A stretch of 64,000 bases of DNA from Mycolicibacterium sp. 018/SC-01/001 (GTDB taxonomy: Bacteria; Actinomycetota; Actinomycetes; Mycobacteriales; Mycobacteriaceae): assembly GCF_007096635.1 (NCBI RefSeq), contig NZ_VKAA01000020.1:1-64000 (forward strand), written 5' to 3'. Positions 16,366 to 24,639 of this stretch are shown here, in pieces (the first letter of the stretch is position 1; the number at the start of each line of letters is the position of its first letter). Position numbers and translations under genes: made by a program. The notes below the pieces were generated by a model that saw only the letters and a program-made list of their open reading frames with translations, was not told the origin of the DNA and did not search any database.

Positions 16366-18405
16366 TCACAGGGTCCTCTTGATGGCGGCGACGATGGCGT
16401 CGGCAGTGGGACGGCACGCCGCTTCGAGGGTGCCGGCCCGGGGAACGGGTGTGTAGGTACCGGCCACCCGCTCGACGGGGGCCCGGAGTTCGCCGAAGAG
16501 GGCACGCCCGACTTCCGCGGCGATCTCGGCACCGGGGCCGCAGAATCCGACGGATTCGTGGACCACCACGAGTCGCCCGGTCTTGCGCACCGAGTTCGTC
16601 ACGGCGTCGAGGTCCAGCGGTACGAGCGTGCGTAGGTCGACCACCTCGACCGAGACGTCGTCGGCGGCCAGGGTGGCGGCGGCCTGCAGTGCGGCATGCA
16701 CGACGGCGCCGTAGCCGACCACGGTGACATCCGAGCCGTCACGTTTGATGTCGGCCTGCCCGAGCGGAATGGTGTAATCAGCGACCGGCACGGGACCCTT
16801 GCCGCCGCCGTAGTACAGCTTCATCGACTCGATGAACAGGCACGGATCCTCCTCGGCGAGACAGGCGTTCAGTAGGCCCGCCGCGTCGGCGGCGGTGCTC
16901 GGCCACACCACCTTGATGCCGGGCGTGTGCATGGCCCACGCCTCGACCGCTTGCGAATGCTGCGGACCGGCCGCCATGCCGACCATCGTGCGGATCACCA
17001 TCGGTGCACCCGTACGACCGCCCGACATGTAGCGGACCTTGGCGGCGTGGTTGGAGATCTGGTCCAGTGCGACCCCCAGGAAGTCCATGAACATCAGCTC
17101 AGCGACCGGGCGCAGACCCGAGATGGACGCGCCGACGGCCGCGCCGATGATCGCCGATTCGGCGATCGGAGTGTCGCGCACGCGGTCCTCGCCGTACTTG
17201 TCCGACAGACCCGCGGTGACCTTGAACATGCCGCCGCCGGCGGGATCGCCGATGTCCTCACCGAGGAGGACGATCCGCTCGTCGGCGGCCATCGCGCGGT
17301 CGAGCGTGCGGTTGATGGCCTGTACCAATCCCATGGTCTCGGTGTCCCCGGAGGGCAACTCGAACCGCTCCCTGGCAGCGCGCGCCCAGGGACCCTGCCC
17401 ATCGGCGAACACGTCGAGGTGCAGTTCGGACACCGGCGTCGGGTCGGCCCCCGCCGCGGCGGTGATGGCAGCTTCGATCTCTGCCGCCAGCTCCTCGTCG
17501 ATGCGATCGAGCTCGGCGTCGGTGGCCACACCCTCGTCGAGAAGGAGCTGCCGGAATCGGGCGAACGGTGGATCGGCGCGCCGAGCCGCGAGTTCCTCGG
17601 GATCGGCGTAGGGCATCTGGTCGCCGAAGTAATGGCCCTGCAGCCGGTAGCCGACCGCCTCGACGAACGATGGACCGGCACCGGAGCGGGCCCGCTCGGC
17701 CGCCTCACACACAGCCGCGTGGACCGCGACCGGATCCGTGCCGTCGACCGTCGTCCCGGGCATGCCGTAACCGGCCGCCCGGTCGGACAGGCGGGTCGAG
17801 CGCGTGTACTTCTCGGCGGGCGTGCACTCGGCGAATGCGTTGTTCTGACAGAAGAACACCACCGGAAGCGACCACAGCGCAGCCATGTTCATCGCCTCGT
17901 GGACGTATCCGATGCTGGTGGCGCCATCGCCGAAGCTGACGAGCACGACGCGGTCCGGATGCAGCCGGTCCGCCGCCAGCGCCACTCCGTTCGCGATCAA
18001 CGGACCCGCACCGACAATGCCCGTCGTCCACGCGATCCCGTGGTCGGGGTCGTGGATTCCCATCGCCCCGGCCTTGCCTTTGGAGATGCCCGATCCGCGT
18101 CCCAGGATCTCGGCGAAGTAGCCCGGCAGATCGATGCCCTTGGCGACGATGTCGCCGAGACCGCGGTAGGTGGTGACGATCTCGTCGGTGTCACGCAGGG
18201 CCAGCATCGCCCCGGCCGACATCGCTTCCTGGCCTTCGACCGGCCAGTAGCTCATCGCGAACTGACCGGAGGACAGCCCCTTGCGCACCCTGGCGTCGGC
18301 CTGGGCCACCTTGCTCATCAGCCGGTAGAGGTCCAGGCCGTGTTCTGCCAGCGCGGCGGTGTCGTTCCCGGTCCGCGAGACAGCGACTGCGTGCTGCGTG
18401 GTCAT
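16366..18405 (-). CDS. Fused E1 alpha-beta 2-oxoacid/acetoin dehydrogenase component
   Basis: A 679-residue thiamine diphosphate enzyme in which E1 alpha (about 1-335) and E1 beta (about 355-679) are one chain. The alpha half has GDGATSIGYVHEAMNMAA and QNNAFAECT for ThDP/Mg binding and GHYFGDQMPYADPEE, closest in style to acetoin dehydrogenase E1 alpha. The beta half has LLGEDIGDPAGGGMFKVT, DTPIAESAIIGAAVGAS and the ending ACRPTADAIVAAIKR. It would decarboxylate a 2-oxoacid, or cleave a ketone, and reductively acylate a lipoyl arm. AGGGAG precedes the ATG. It heads a seven-gene minus operon with crotonases and an NPD enzyme, and has the shared operator-like site just upstream. Confidence 0.9.
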   Translation of the reverse strand: MTTQHAVAVSRTGNDTAALAEHGLDLYRLMSKVAQADARVRKGLSSGQFAMSYWPVEGQEAMSAGAMLALRDTDEIVTTYRGLGDIVAKGIDLPGYFAEILGRGSGISKGKAGAMGIHDPDHGIAWTTGIVGAGPLIANGVALAADRLHPDRVVLVSFGDGATSIGYVHEAMNMAALWSLPVVFFCQNNAFAECTPAEKYTRSTRLSDRAAGYGMPGTTVDGTDPVAVHAAVCEAAERARSGAGPSFVEAVGYRLQGHYFGDQMPYADPEELAARRADPPFARFRQLLLDEGVATDAELDRIDEELAAEIEAAITAAAGADPTPVSELHLDVFADGQGPWARAARERFELPSGDTETMGLVQAINRTLDRAMAADERIVLLGEDIGDPAGGGMFKVTAGLSDKYGEDRVRDTPIAESAIIGAAVGASISGLRPVAELMFMDFLGVALDQISNHAAKVRYMSGGRTGAPMVIRTMVGMAAGPQHSQAVEAWAMHTPGIKVVWPSTAADAAGLLNACLAEEDPCLFIESMKLYYGGGKGPVPVADYTIPLGQADIKRDGSDVTVVGYGAVVHAALQAAATLAADDVSVEVVDLRTLVPLDLDAVTNSVRKTGRLVVVHESVGFCGPGAEIAAEVGRALFGELRAPVERVAGTYTPVPRAGTLEAACRPTADAIVAAIKRTL

Positions 18406-18447
18406 GGGAGACTCCCTGGGCAGACGATCGGAACGGACACGACTATA

Positions 18448-18472
18448 CAGTAGAACGTTTTATGTCCGATCG
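18448..18472. promoter_or_regulatory. Operator-like interrupted palindrome (shared motif, copy 3) abutting a -10 box
   Basis: Half sites TAGAACG and TGTCCGA with a five-base spacer; 12 of 14 consensus positions match. On the minus strand it is directly followed, with no gap, by TATAGT (18447-18442), a good -10 hexamer, about 37 bp upstream of the E1 start codon. The same operator-TATAGT junction occurs at 39225. Confidence 0.65.
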
Positions 18473-18499
18473 TTTTGTCGGGCACGCGCGGTGGCGCAG

Positions 18500-18904
18500 T
18501 CAGCGGGCCGTCAGGCCGAGCTGCTCGGCCACCTGCAGCCGATCGAAGTAGCACCGCTCCAGGATCAGACCGGCCCCGTCGAAACCGAACACGTTGATGC
18601 TCAGCATGTCGATCGAGGTGCCGGGCGCGGTGGTCCGGGTCTCCACGATCAGCCCGTCGACGCCGTGATAGATCGCCTCCGCCGAGTAGCGCACCGGCGG
18701 CAGCTCGGCCCACTGTCTGCGTATCATCTCGCGCACGGCCTCGTCACCGTCGAAAACCATTCCGGTGGGCACGATTTCGTACCTGGGATGGGTGAATGTC
18801 GCCATGACGGCTTCCACGTCACGGTCGTTCTCGCCCTGCACGTGGCGCAGCACCAGCTCTTCACGTACCCGCTGCAGCTCCGCGGTCGTCGCGTCGTGGT
18901 TCAT
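18500..18904 (-). CDS. SnoaL-like (NTF2-fold) protein
   Basis: A 134-residue protein with an N-terminal helix (LQRVREELVLRHVQGENDRD), VEAVMATFTHPRYE, and AVREMIRRQWAELP, the SnoaL-like polyketide cyclase/ketosteroid-isomerase-type fold. The ATG at 18904 is two bases after the DUF35 stop and is preferred to a TTG at 18910. It is the last gene of the minus operon that begins with the LLM oxidoreductase at 23067. Function unassigned. Confidence 0.78.
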   Translation of the reverse strand: MNHDATTAELQRVREELVLRHVQGENDRDVEAVMATFTHPRYEIVPTGMVFDGDEAVREMIRRQWAELPPVRYSAEAIYHGVDGLIVETRTTAPGTSIDMLSINVFGFDGAGLILERCYFDRLQVAEQLGLTAR

Positions 18905-18906
18905 CG

Positions 18907-19323
18907 TCAACCCTTCTCGAAGATCGGCAGTTGGCGGCCGTCACCGAGCGGGAGCCACGCCACCACGACATCGTCGCCGACTTCCGGCGGCGGGCCGAAC
19001 ACAGTGGACATGATCCGGGCCCCCTCCGCCAGGTCGACCAACACGACGGTGTAGGGCACCTTGTCACTCAGCGCCGGCAGGGCCGGCCGATGGTGGACGC
19101 TGGCGGCATACACCGTGCCCCGTCCGGACAGCTCTTCCCAGCCCAACTCGGCGTGTCCGCAGTGGGGACAGACGAACCGCGGATACCAGACGAGGCGTTG
19201 ACATGCCCTGCAGCGCTGCATGATAAGCCGACCTTCGCCGGTGGCCGACCAGAACGCTTGCGACACGACGCTGGGCGGGGGAACCGGGATGGTCGGTGGG
19301 GAATCGAGGGTCGCGTCGCTCAC
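18907..19323 (-). CDS. Zn-ribbon/OB-fold (DUF35) protein, partner of the thiolase-like protein
   Basis: A 138-residue protein with a rubredoxin-type zinc ribbon (CRACQRLVWYPRFVCPHCG: two Cys-x2-Cys pairs, near residues 38-56) followed by an OB-fold (GRGTVYAASVHHRPALP onward). DUF35 proteins pair with thiolase-like or HMG-CoA synthase-like subunits; in steroid side-chain degradation a DUF35 domain is needed for the Ltp2-type aldolase. The GTG start at 19323 overlaps the thiolase stop (GTGA); longer frames are antisense or out-of-frame artefacts of the thiolase. The direct coupling supports a complex with the thiolase-like protein. Confidence 0.88.
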   Translation of the reverse strand: MSDATLDSPPTIPVPPPSVVSQAFWSATGEGRLIMQRCRACQRLVWYPRFVCPHCGHAELGWEELSGRGTVYAASVHHRPALPALSDKVPYTVVLVDLAEGARIMSTVFGPPPEVGDDVVVAWLPLGDGRQLPIFEKG

Positions 19324-20489
19324 AGGGTGGCCTCCGTTCCCAGGATCACGGTCGAGGTGGCGGACAGTACGCCTCCCACGCCGTGGGCGAGCGCGGTCTG
19401 CGCCCCCTCGACCTGTCGGTCGCCGCACTCGCCACGGAGCTGACGGGCCGCCTCCACCAGGAGGAACGCTCCGAACGTGCCGGGATGGGTGTAGGCCAGC
19501 CCACCCCCGGTCGTCTGGCCGGGCAATGCTCCACCGGGCGCGAGGACACCGTCGCCGACGAACCCGCCGCCTTCGCCCTTGGCGCAGAACCCGAGATCTT
19601 CCAGGGCGAGTAGGACGGTGATCGTGAAGGAGTCGTAGAGCTCGACCACGTCGATCTGTGCCGGGGTGAGCCGCGCCGCCGCGAACGCCGCTGAACCCGA
19701 TACCGTACCGGGAGTCACCGTGAGATCGGGCATCTGCGAGATCATCGCATGCGACGCAGCGGACGCGGCTCCCAGGACGTACGCGGGAGGGCGGGCCAGC
19801 GCGCGGGCCTTCTCCGCGCTGGTCACGACGATGGCCGCAGCTCCGTCGGTCACCAGGCAGCATTCCAGCTTGTGCACCGGCTCCGCCAGATAGCCGGAGC
19901 CGAGCACGTCGGCCACGGTGATCGAATCCCGAAGGTGTGCGCGGGGATTCGCAGTGGCCCAGGAGCGAGTGTCGACGGCAATCTGCGCCAGCTGTTCGGC
20001 GGTGGTGCCGTATTCCGCCATGTGGCGGCTCGCGGCCAGCGCGTAGGCACTGATGGGCAGCATGACGCCGAATGGCGACTCCCACTCCAGACGCTCCGGC
20101 GTCGCGAAGACACCGAGTCCCTTCTCACCGCGTTTACGGGCGGCACGCGGGGTGGAGGCGTAGACGATGACGACGGTCTCCGCCTCACCGGCGGCGATGG
20201 CTGCCGCGGCGTGTTCGACATAGAGCCCGTAGCTCGCTCCTCCGGTTTGGGTCGCATCGACGAAACGTGGCGTGATGCCCAGATATTCGGCGAGCTCCAC
20301 GGCGTGCATCAGCGTGCCCCCGGTGCACGAGCAGAGGCCGTCGACGTCGCCGATCGCCAGACCCGCGTCGGCCAGGGCGGCCAGGATGACACGCGATTCC
20401 AGCTCGCGCAGCGGGGTGTCGATGACGCCGGTCGGCGAGACCTCATCGGCGACGCCGACGATCGCCGACCCAGCTCGCATATCGGCCAT
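19320..20489 (-). CDS. Thiolase-like protein lacking the usual active-site Cys (possible Ltp2-type aldolase)
   Basis: A 389-residue SCP-x/thiolase-superfamily protein. The C-terminal HGVGG motif and ending STVILG are present. At the position where thiolases carry the nucleophilic Cys, the sequence reads DATQTGGASYGLYVEHAAAA, with no Cys. That is the pattern of thiolase relatives such as Ltp1/Ltp2, which act as retro-aldolases on 3-hydroxyacyl-CoAs with a DUF35 partner rather than as thiolases. The start ATG at 20489 shares a base with the ligase stop (TGATG). Role inferred: carbon-carbon cleavage of a tertiary beta-hydroxyacyl-CoA, releasing a ketone and a short acyl-CoA. Confidence 0.82.
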   Translation of the reverse strand: MADMRAGSAIVGVADEVSPTGVIDTPLRELESRVILAALADAGLAIGDVDGLCSCTGGTLMHAVELAEYLGITPRFVDATQTGGASYGLYVEHAAAAIAAGEAETVVIVYASTPRAARKRGEKGLGVFATPERLEWESPFGVMLPISAYALAASRHMAEYGTTAEQLAQIAVDTRSWATANPRAHLRDSITVADVLGSGYLAEPVHKLECCLVTDGAAAIVVTSAEKARALARPPAYVLGAASAASHAMISQMPDLTVTPGTVSGSAAFAAARLTPAQIDVVELYDSFTITVLLALEDLGFCAKGEGGGFVGDGVLAPGGALPGQTTGGGLAYTHPGTFGAFLLVEAARQLRGECGDRQVEGAQTALAHGVGGVLSATSTVILGTEATL

Positions 20490-21997
20490 CAGGAGACCAC
20501 CTTCTCGAACAGTGCCCGCACCCCGGGCTGGCTGACTTTCATCGAGGGTGTCCGCGGCAATTCCTCGACCACCAGCAGGCGTGCCGGAACCTGGTACGGG
20601 CTCACCCGGTCGCGGAGGAACATCAGCAGTTCGTCGGCCGTGGCATCGGCTCCGGCGATGACTTCGACGGCCGCCACGGGAACTGCGCCCAGCCTCGTGT
20701 CGGGCATGCCGACCACACCGGCGTCGCGCACCGCCTCGTGCTGGCGTAGCGCAGTGACGATGTCCGCGGGGGTGATCTTGAAACCGCCTCGGATGATGAC
20801 GTCGTCGGTGCGCCCGTCGACGTAGAGAAAGCCGTCGGCATCGATGCGTCCGAGATCGGTGGTCGCCACCCACTCGCCGCCCCGCGTCCGGACCTCGATG
20901 CGCCCCTGCTCACCGGCGGGCATTTCGACATCCGCCGAGGCGGGCGGCGAGTCCACAGCCACTACTCGGATCTCGCGGCCTTTCTGGGCTCGACCGACAC
21001 TGCCTCGCTTGACCTGCGCCCATTCGCGATGCAGGGCGAGGTTCCATCCGGCCACCCCGCCGGCGAATTCCGTTGCGCCATAGGACGGCAACACCGCCAC
21101 AGAGTAGCGCTGTTCGAACGCCTCCTGTAGTTCGATGGGCAGATGGGCGGTGCCTGAGGTCACGACCTCGACGCTGTCGAAGACCTCCGGAGGTACGCCG
21201 GCCTCGAGGATCATGCCCAGCGCAGCGGGTACCAGGCTGACCGCGCGTGGCCGGTGTCGTTGCACCAGCTCGACGAAGTCGGTCACCCGGAAGCGCTCCA
21301 GCAGCGCGATGCGGCGCCCCTCGCAGATGTTCAGCAGTGTTCGGAAGAGCCCGGACATGTGAACCAGCGGGGAGCTGACGATGGCGACGCCCGATCGCAA
21401 CCGGATCTCCGCTCGGCCGCCCGAACCGTAATGCGCACCGGCCGCAGCGATGGTGTTCTCGAATGCTTCGTAGGACAGCGGAATTCGCTTGGGCGGACCG
21501 GTGGTGCCGCTCGTCAGCATCTCGACGGCGACGCCCGGCGCGACGGTGCGGAACGGACCGGGCCCGGGTGCGGCGAGATCGAACGCGGTGTCGACGCCGA
21601 CGGGTTGGGCGCTCAGCCGCAGGCCCAGCGCACCGCCCGCAGCAGCGGCGATTCCGGCCCGCCCCCAGTCTCGATCGGTGGCGATGAGAACCGGCAGGCG
21701 CAGTCCCCGGATGTCCTCGGCCAGGCCCGTGTCTCCGTGGCCCGCGCTGATGGTGACGATGCTCCCCTGCGCCAGAAGCACACCCAGCAGAGCCGCCACG
21801 ACGAGGGGATGATTGCGGAGCACCACTCCGACGGCCGACCCCCGCGGCAGTCCCGCCGACCGCAGCCGCTGTTCGACCTCGGCCGCGACCTGCGCAACAG
21901 TGGCCCAGTCGGTCCACTCCCCCTCGTACTCCAGGGAGGGTGCGCTCGGATCGAGCGCCAGGATGGTGCGGATTCGGTCGCTCAGGTGGTCGCTCAA
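20489..21997 (-). CDS. AMP-dependent acyl-CoA synthetase/ligase (FadD-like)
   Basis: A 502-residue adenylate-forming enzyme. The P-loop-like core is MLTSGTTGPPKRIPLS, the adenine-region motif PSYGATEFAGG, the hinge GRIDADGFLYVDGRTDDVII, and the catalytic Lys lies near the C-terminus in PRTPSMKVSQ. The predicted start is TTG at 21997, overlapping the LLM stop as TTGA; there is no close ATG or GTG. It makes the CoA thioester of a pathway acid and feeds the thiolase-DUF35 pair encoded directly downstream. Confidence 0.88.
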   Translation of the reverse strand: MSDHLSDRIRTILALDPSAPSLEYEGEWTDWATVAQVAAEVEQRLRSAGLPRGSAVGVVLRNHPLVVAALLGVLLAQGSIVTISAGHGDTGLAEDIRGLRLPVLIATDRDWGRAGIAAAAGGALGLRLSAQPVGVDTAFDLAAPGPGPFRTVAPGVAVEMLTSGTTGPPKRIPLSYEAFENTIAAAGAHYGSGGRAEIRLRSGVAIVSSPLVHMSGLFRTLLNICEGRRIALLERFRVTDFVELVQRHRPRAVSLVPAALGMILEAGVPPEVFDSVEVVTSGTAHLPIELQEAFEQRYSVAVLPSYGATEFAGGVAGWNLALHREWAQVKRGSVGRAQKGREIRVVAVDSPPASADVEMPAGEQGRIEVRTRGGEWVATTDLGRIDADGFLYVDGRTDDVIIRGGFKITPADIVTALRQHEAVRDAGVVGMPDTRLGAVPVAAVEVIAGADATADELLMFLRDRVSPYQVPARLLVVEELPRTPSMKVSQPGVRALFEKVVS

Positions 21998-23067
21998 GCC
22001 GGCGCCGCCAGCAGGCCGTTGGCCGCAGGGATCACTTCCTCGGCGAACAGCTTCATCGACTCGTAGACCTTCTGCCGATCCATTGCGCCACCCCGCGACA
22101 TCCGCAGCATGATGTTGCGCCAGCCCATGTCGACCACGGTGCGCATCTTCTCGATCAGGCGGTCGGGGTCTCCCATCAATGTCAGATGCGAGTTGAGCAC
22201 CTGCTCGTAGCTCTGCTTGTCGTGCTTGTCGAACCAGTCGGCGTAGGCCTTGTAATCGGCCGGGATCTCCCCGCCCCGCTCGAAAGGATTCGAGAACTGC
22301 TGGTGGGTCTTGATCGACAGCTCCACGCTTTCCCGCGGGTAGCTGCGCGCGAACGCATCGTCAGGATGACAGAAGGCGTTGAGCAGGGCCCACATTCCGT
22401 CGGTGGCAACCTCACGCCCCTTGTCCCGCTGGGTCTCGAGGTAGAGATCGAGCGCACCCTGCAGATCGGGGTCGACCTGGTAGGGATTGCCGATGATCGC
22501 GCCGAAACCCTTGTCGCTGAGCCATTTGAAACTCGAGGGCGTCTTCATCACCGTTCCCCACACCGGGATCGGCTGCTGCACCGGTCGCGGGAAGATCGTC
22601 ACGTCTTCGATCTGGAAGTACTTACCCTGATAGGTCACGTTCGTCTCGGTGAGCAGGAGGTTGACGATCTCCAGGCATTCTTGGTAGCGGCCGGTCGCCT
22701 CTTCCATCGGGATTCCGAAGCCTTTGAACTCGTGGGCCTGGTAGCCCCTGCCGAACCCCGCGTCGAAACGGCCGCCCGAGAGGACGTCGACCATGGCGAT
22801 GCGTTCGGCCAACTGGATCGGGTTGTGGAACGGGTTCACCATGCACGCGGTGCCGATGCGGATGCGGCTGGTCTGGGCGGCGATGGCCGCGGCAACCAGA
22901 GGAAGGTCGGCGAGCATGCCGTAGGGCGAGAAGTGGTGTTCGGCGAGCCAGACTTCGTCGTAACCCAGTTCCTCCGCCCAGCGCGCCTCCTCCAGCACGT
23001 TGGCGAACACCTCTTGGTCTGACAGATGGTTGGGCTTGTCACCGAGGATGAAGACACCGAACTTCAT
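21994..23067 (-). CDS. LLM-class flavin/F420 oxidoreductase (luciferase-like monooxygenase)
   Basis: A 357-residue luciferase-alpha-like protein beginning MKFGVFILGDKPNHLSDQE. Features include GYDEVWLAEHHFSPYG, the segment GGRFDAGFGRGYQAHEFKGF, and PIPVWGTVMKTPSSF. The EHHF motif and overall length are closer to FMNH2-type monooxygenases than to short F420 reductases, so an oxygenase is likely. It is the first gene of the minus operon with ligase, thiolase, DUF35 and SnoaL-like genes, and is divergent from the MaoC-like gene. A near-perfect palindrome lies just upstream. Confidence 0.87.
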   Translation of the reverse strand: MKFGVFILGDKPNHLSDQEVFANVLEEARWAEELGYDEVWLAEHHFSPYGMLADLPLVAAAIAAQTSRIRIGTACMVNPFHNPIQLAERIAMVDVLSGGRFDAGFGRGYQAHEFKGFGIPMEEATGRYQECLEIVNLLLTETNVTYQGKYFQIEDVTIFPRPVQQPIPVWGTVMKTPSSFKWLSDKGFGAIIGNPYQVDPDLQGALDLYLETQRDKGREVATDGMWALLNAFCHPDDAFARSYPRESVELSIKTHQQFSNPFERGGEIPADYKAYADWFDKHDKQSYEQVLNSHLTLMGDPDRLIEKMRTVVDMGWRNIMLRMSRGGAMDRQKVYESMKLFAEEVIPAANGLLAAPA

Positions 23068-23089
23068 GTGCGGGCCGCCTTTCCAAAAC

Positions 23090-23110
23090 TAGTTGCAGTT
23101 ACTGCCACTA
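23090..23110. promoter_or_regulatory. Near-perfect palindrome in LLM/MaoC divergent promoter
   Basis: TAGTTGCAG and CTGCCACTA form inverted arms (8 of 9 pairs) around TTA. It sits in the 98-bp divergent region between the LLM operon (start 23067) and the MaoC-TetR-SDR operon. It does not fit the 25-bp motif found in the other promoters, so it is probably the operator of the adjacent TetR regulator encoded at 24007. Confidence 0.55.
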
Positions 23111-23165
23111 TGTTGCACGATGGAACAGCATTCGTCAATGTGTTCAGAGCGTTCGGTGAGGAGCA

Positions 23166-24002
23166 GTGTTGGCCCTGTCAGAGAATTCGGTGGGCACGGA
23201 CCTACCCGTCGTCACCTACCGGTGGGAGCCGACCGATGCCATCGTCTACGCGCTCGGCGTGGGTGCGCGCCCGCCCGCCGACCTGGGGTATCTCAACGAA
23301 GCGCACGGTCCGGCGGTGCTGCCGACCCTGGCATTGGTGGCCAATTGGTGGGCGGTCAAGGACCTGCGGGCCGCGCTCGACATGGGCAGTGTGCCGATCG
23401 TGCACTCGGCGCAGTCGCTGACGCTTCACCGGCCGATGGCGCCACAGGGCGAGGTGCGCGTCGCGGCCGCGGTGTCGGCGGTCTGGGACACGGGAAAGCA
23501 CGCGATCGTCGAGGTGACCAGCCGGGGACACGACGACGGTGGGGAGTTGTTCTGCGCCCGGTCGCAGACGATGGCGTTGGGCGGTGGCGGGTTCGGCGGT
23601 GCTCGCGGCCCGGCGCCCGACCCGGAACCCGACACGCCGCCGGACGCGTCGGTCGACGACGACGTGCGTCCTGAACAGGCCGCCATCTACCGCCTGTCCG
23701 GCGACCGCAACCAGTTGCACATCGACCCCGATGCCGCGCGCCGATACGGCTTCGACGACGTGTTCCTCCATGGTCTGTGCACCCTCGGATTCGCCGCCCG
23801 GGCGCTCATCAGGACGGTCGGTCGCGGCGAACCAGAGAGGCTGGCAGAGCTGAGCTGCCGGTTCGCCAAACCGGTCGGTCTCGGCGCGCCGCTGACCACC
23901 GACATCTGGCACGACGGGCAGAACGCTCGCTTTCGTTCCCGCCAAGGCCAGACCGTGGCCCTGTCCGCCGGCTCGGCTCGCTTCTCGACCGAGGGAGACT
24001 GA
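23166..24002 (+). CDS. MaoC-like (R)-specific enoyl-CoA hydratase
   Basis: A 278-residue double hot-dog hydratase. The C-terminal half has the hydratase-2 motif YRLSGDRNQLHIDPDAARRY followed by GFDDVFLHGLCTLGFAARAL, with the catalytic Asp and His; the N-terminal half (residues 1-135) is the inactive hot-dog repeat (WEPTDAIVYALGVG). Mycobacterial relatives include HtdY-type enzymes and steroid-degrading hydratases. GTG at 23166 and TTG at 23169 are both possible starts; GAGGAG is better spaced for the TTG. It hydrates a 2-enoyl-CoA to the (R)-3-hydroxyacyl-CoA and is the first gene before TetR and SDR. Confidence 0.88.
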   Translation: MLALSENSVGTDLPVVTYRWEPTDAIVYALGVGARPPADLGYLNEAHGPAVLPTLALVANWWAVKDLRAALDMGSVPIVHSAQSLTLHRPMAPQGEVRVAAAVSAVWDTGKHAIVEVTSRGHDDGGELFCARSQTMALGGGGFGGARGPAPDPEPDTPPDASVDDDVRPEQAAIYRLSGDRNQLHIDPDAARRYGFDDVFLHGLCTLGFAARALIRTVGRGEPERLAELSCRFAKPVGLGAPLTTDIWHDGQNARFRSRQGQTVALSAGSARFSTEGD

Positions 24003-24006
24003 ACCC

Positions 24007-24639
24007 ATGACGGTGACAGACAAGCGACGTGTCCGCGGGCAACGCAACCGACAGGCGCTGATCGACGCGGCATTGACGCTCATCACCGTTCAGGGGTACG
24101 ACGCCACCACCGTCGACCAGATCGCGTCCGCCGCAGGGGTGGCGCCCCGCACCTTCTTCCACCACTTCGCGGCCAAAGAGGACATCTTCTTCGACGGGTA
24201 CGCCGAGCGACTCGGCGAGGCGACCCGCCGGTTCCGCGCATCGCAGTCTCGCACTCTCTGGGGGGCCCTGGCCGAGGCGGCCGACGCCGTCGGTCGCGCG
24301 ATCGCCGAGGCGCCGGACCTCTTCCTCGTCCGCGCGCGGATGTACCAGGAGGTCCCGGCGCTGCGCGCCAGCATGCTGCGCATCAACGAGGATTGGATCG
24401 ATCAACTCAGCGAGGAGGTGGGTCGCCGGCTGGACGCCGATCCGCGTCGCGACCTCCGCCCTCGGCTGGCCGCCACGCTGGTCAACGGCGCCAACCGCGC
24501 CGCCATCGACGTCTGGGTCGCCTATGACGGTCGTAGCGACATCGTCGCGGGCATCGGTGAATCGATCGGTTACCTCCGCCCCGCCATCGACGAGCTCGAA
24601 CGTTGCGCGCCCACCGAGGACGGTCGGCGCTGTGGCTGA
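24007..24639 (+). CDS. TetR-family transcriptional regulator
   Basis: A 210-residue regulator with an N-terminal helix-turn-helix (residues about 15-60: ALIDAALTLITVQGYDATTV, IASAAGVAPRTFFHHFAAKE). The C-terminal region is a typical helical ligand domain. It lies between a MaoC-like hydratase and an SDR in one operon, four bases after the former and overlapping the latter. Autoregulation through the palindrome at 23090 is the simplest model. It could instead, or also, bind the shared 25-bp sites; binding data would be needed to choose between it and the regulator at 29887. Confidence 0.9.
   Translation: MTVTDKRRVRGQRNRQALIDAALTLITVQGYDATTVDQIASAAGVAPRTFFHHFAAKEDIFFDGYAERLGEATRRFRASQSRTLWGALAEAADAVGRAIAEAPDLFLVRARMYQEVPALRASMLRINEDWIDQLSEEVGRRLDADPRRDLRPRLAATLVNGANRAAIDVWVAYDGRSDIVAGIGESIGYLRPAIDELERCAPTEDGRRCG

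Noticed and set aside
16927..18453. 508-codon plus-strand ORF antisense to the E1 gene
   Set aside because: The E1 sequence on the minus strand is full length and conserved; the antisense frame is a composition artefact.
18448..18472. Assignment of the shared motif to the steroid regulators KstR or KstR2
   Set aside because: The known KstR pattern has AAC and GTT two bases apart and KstR2 has CAAG-CTTG; the motif here has ACA and TGT five bases apart.
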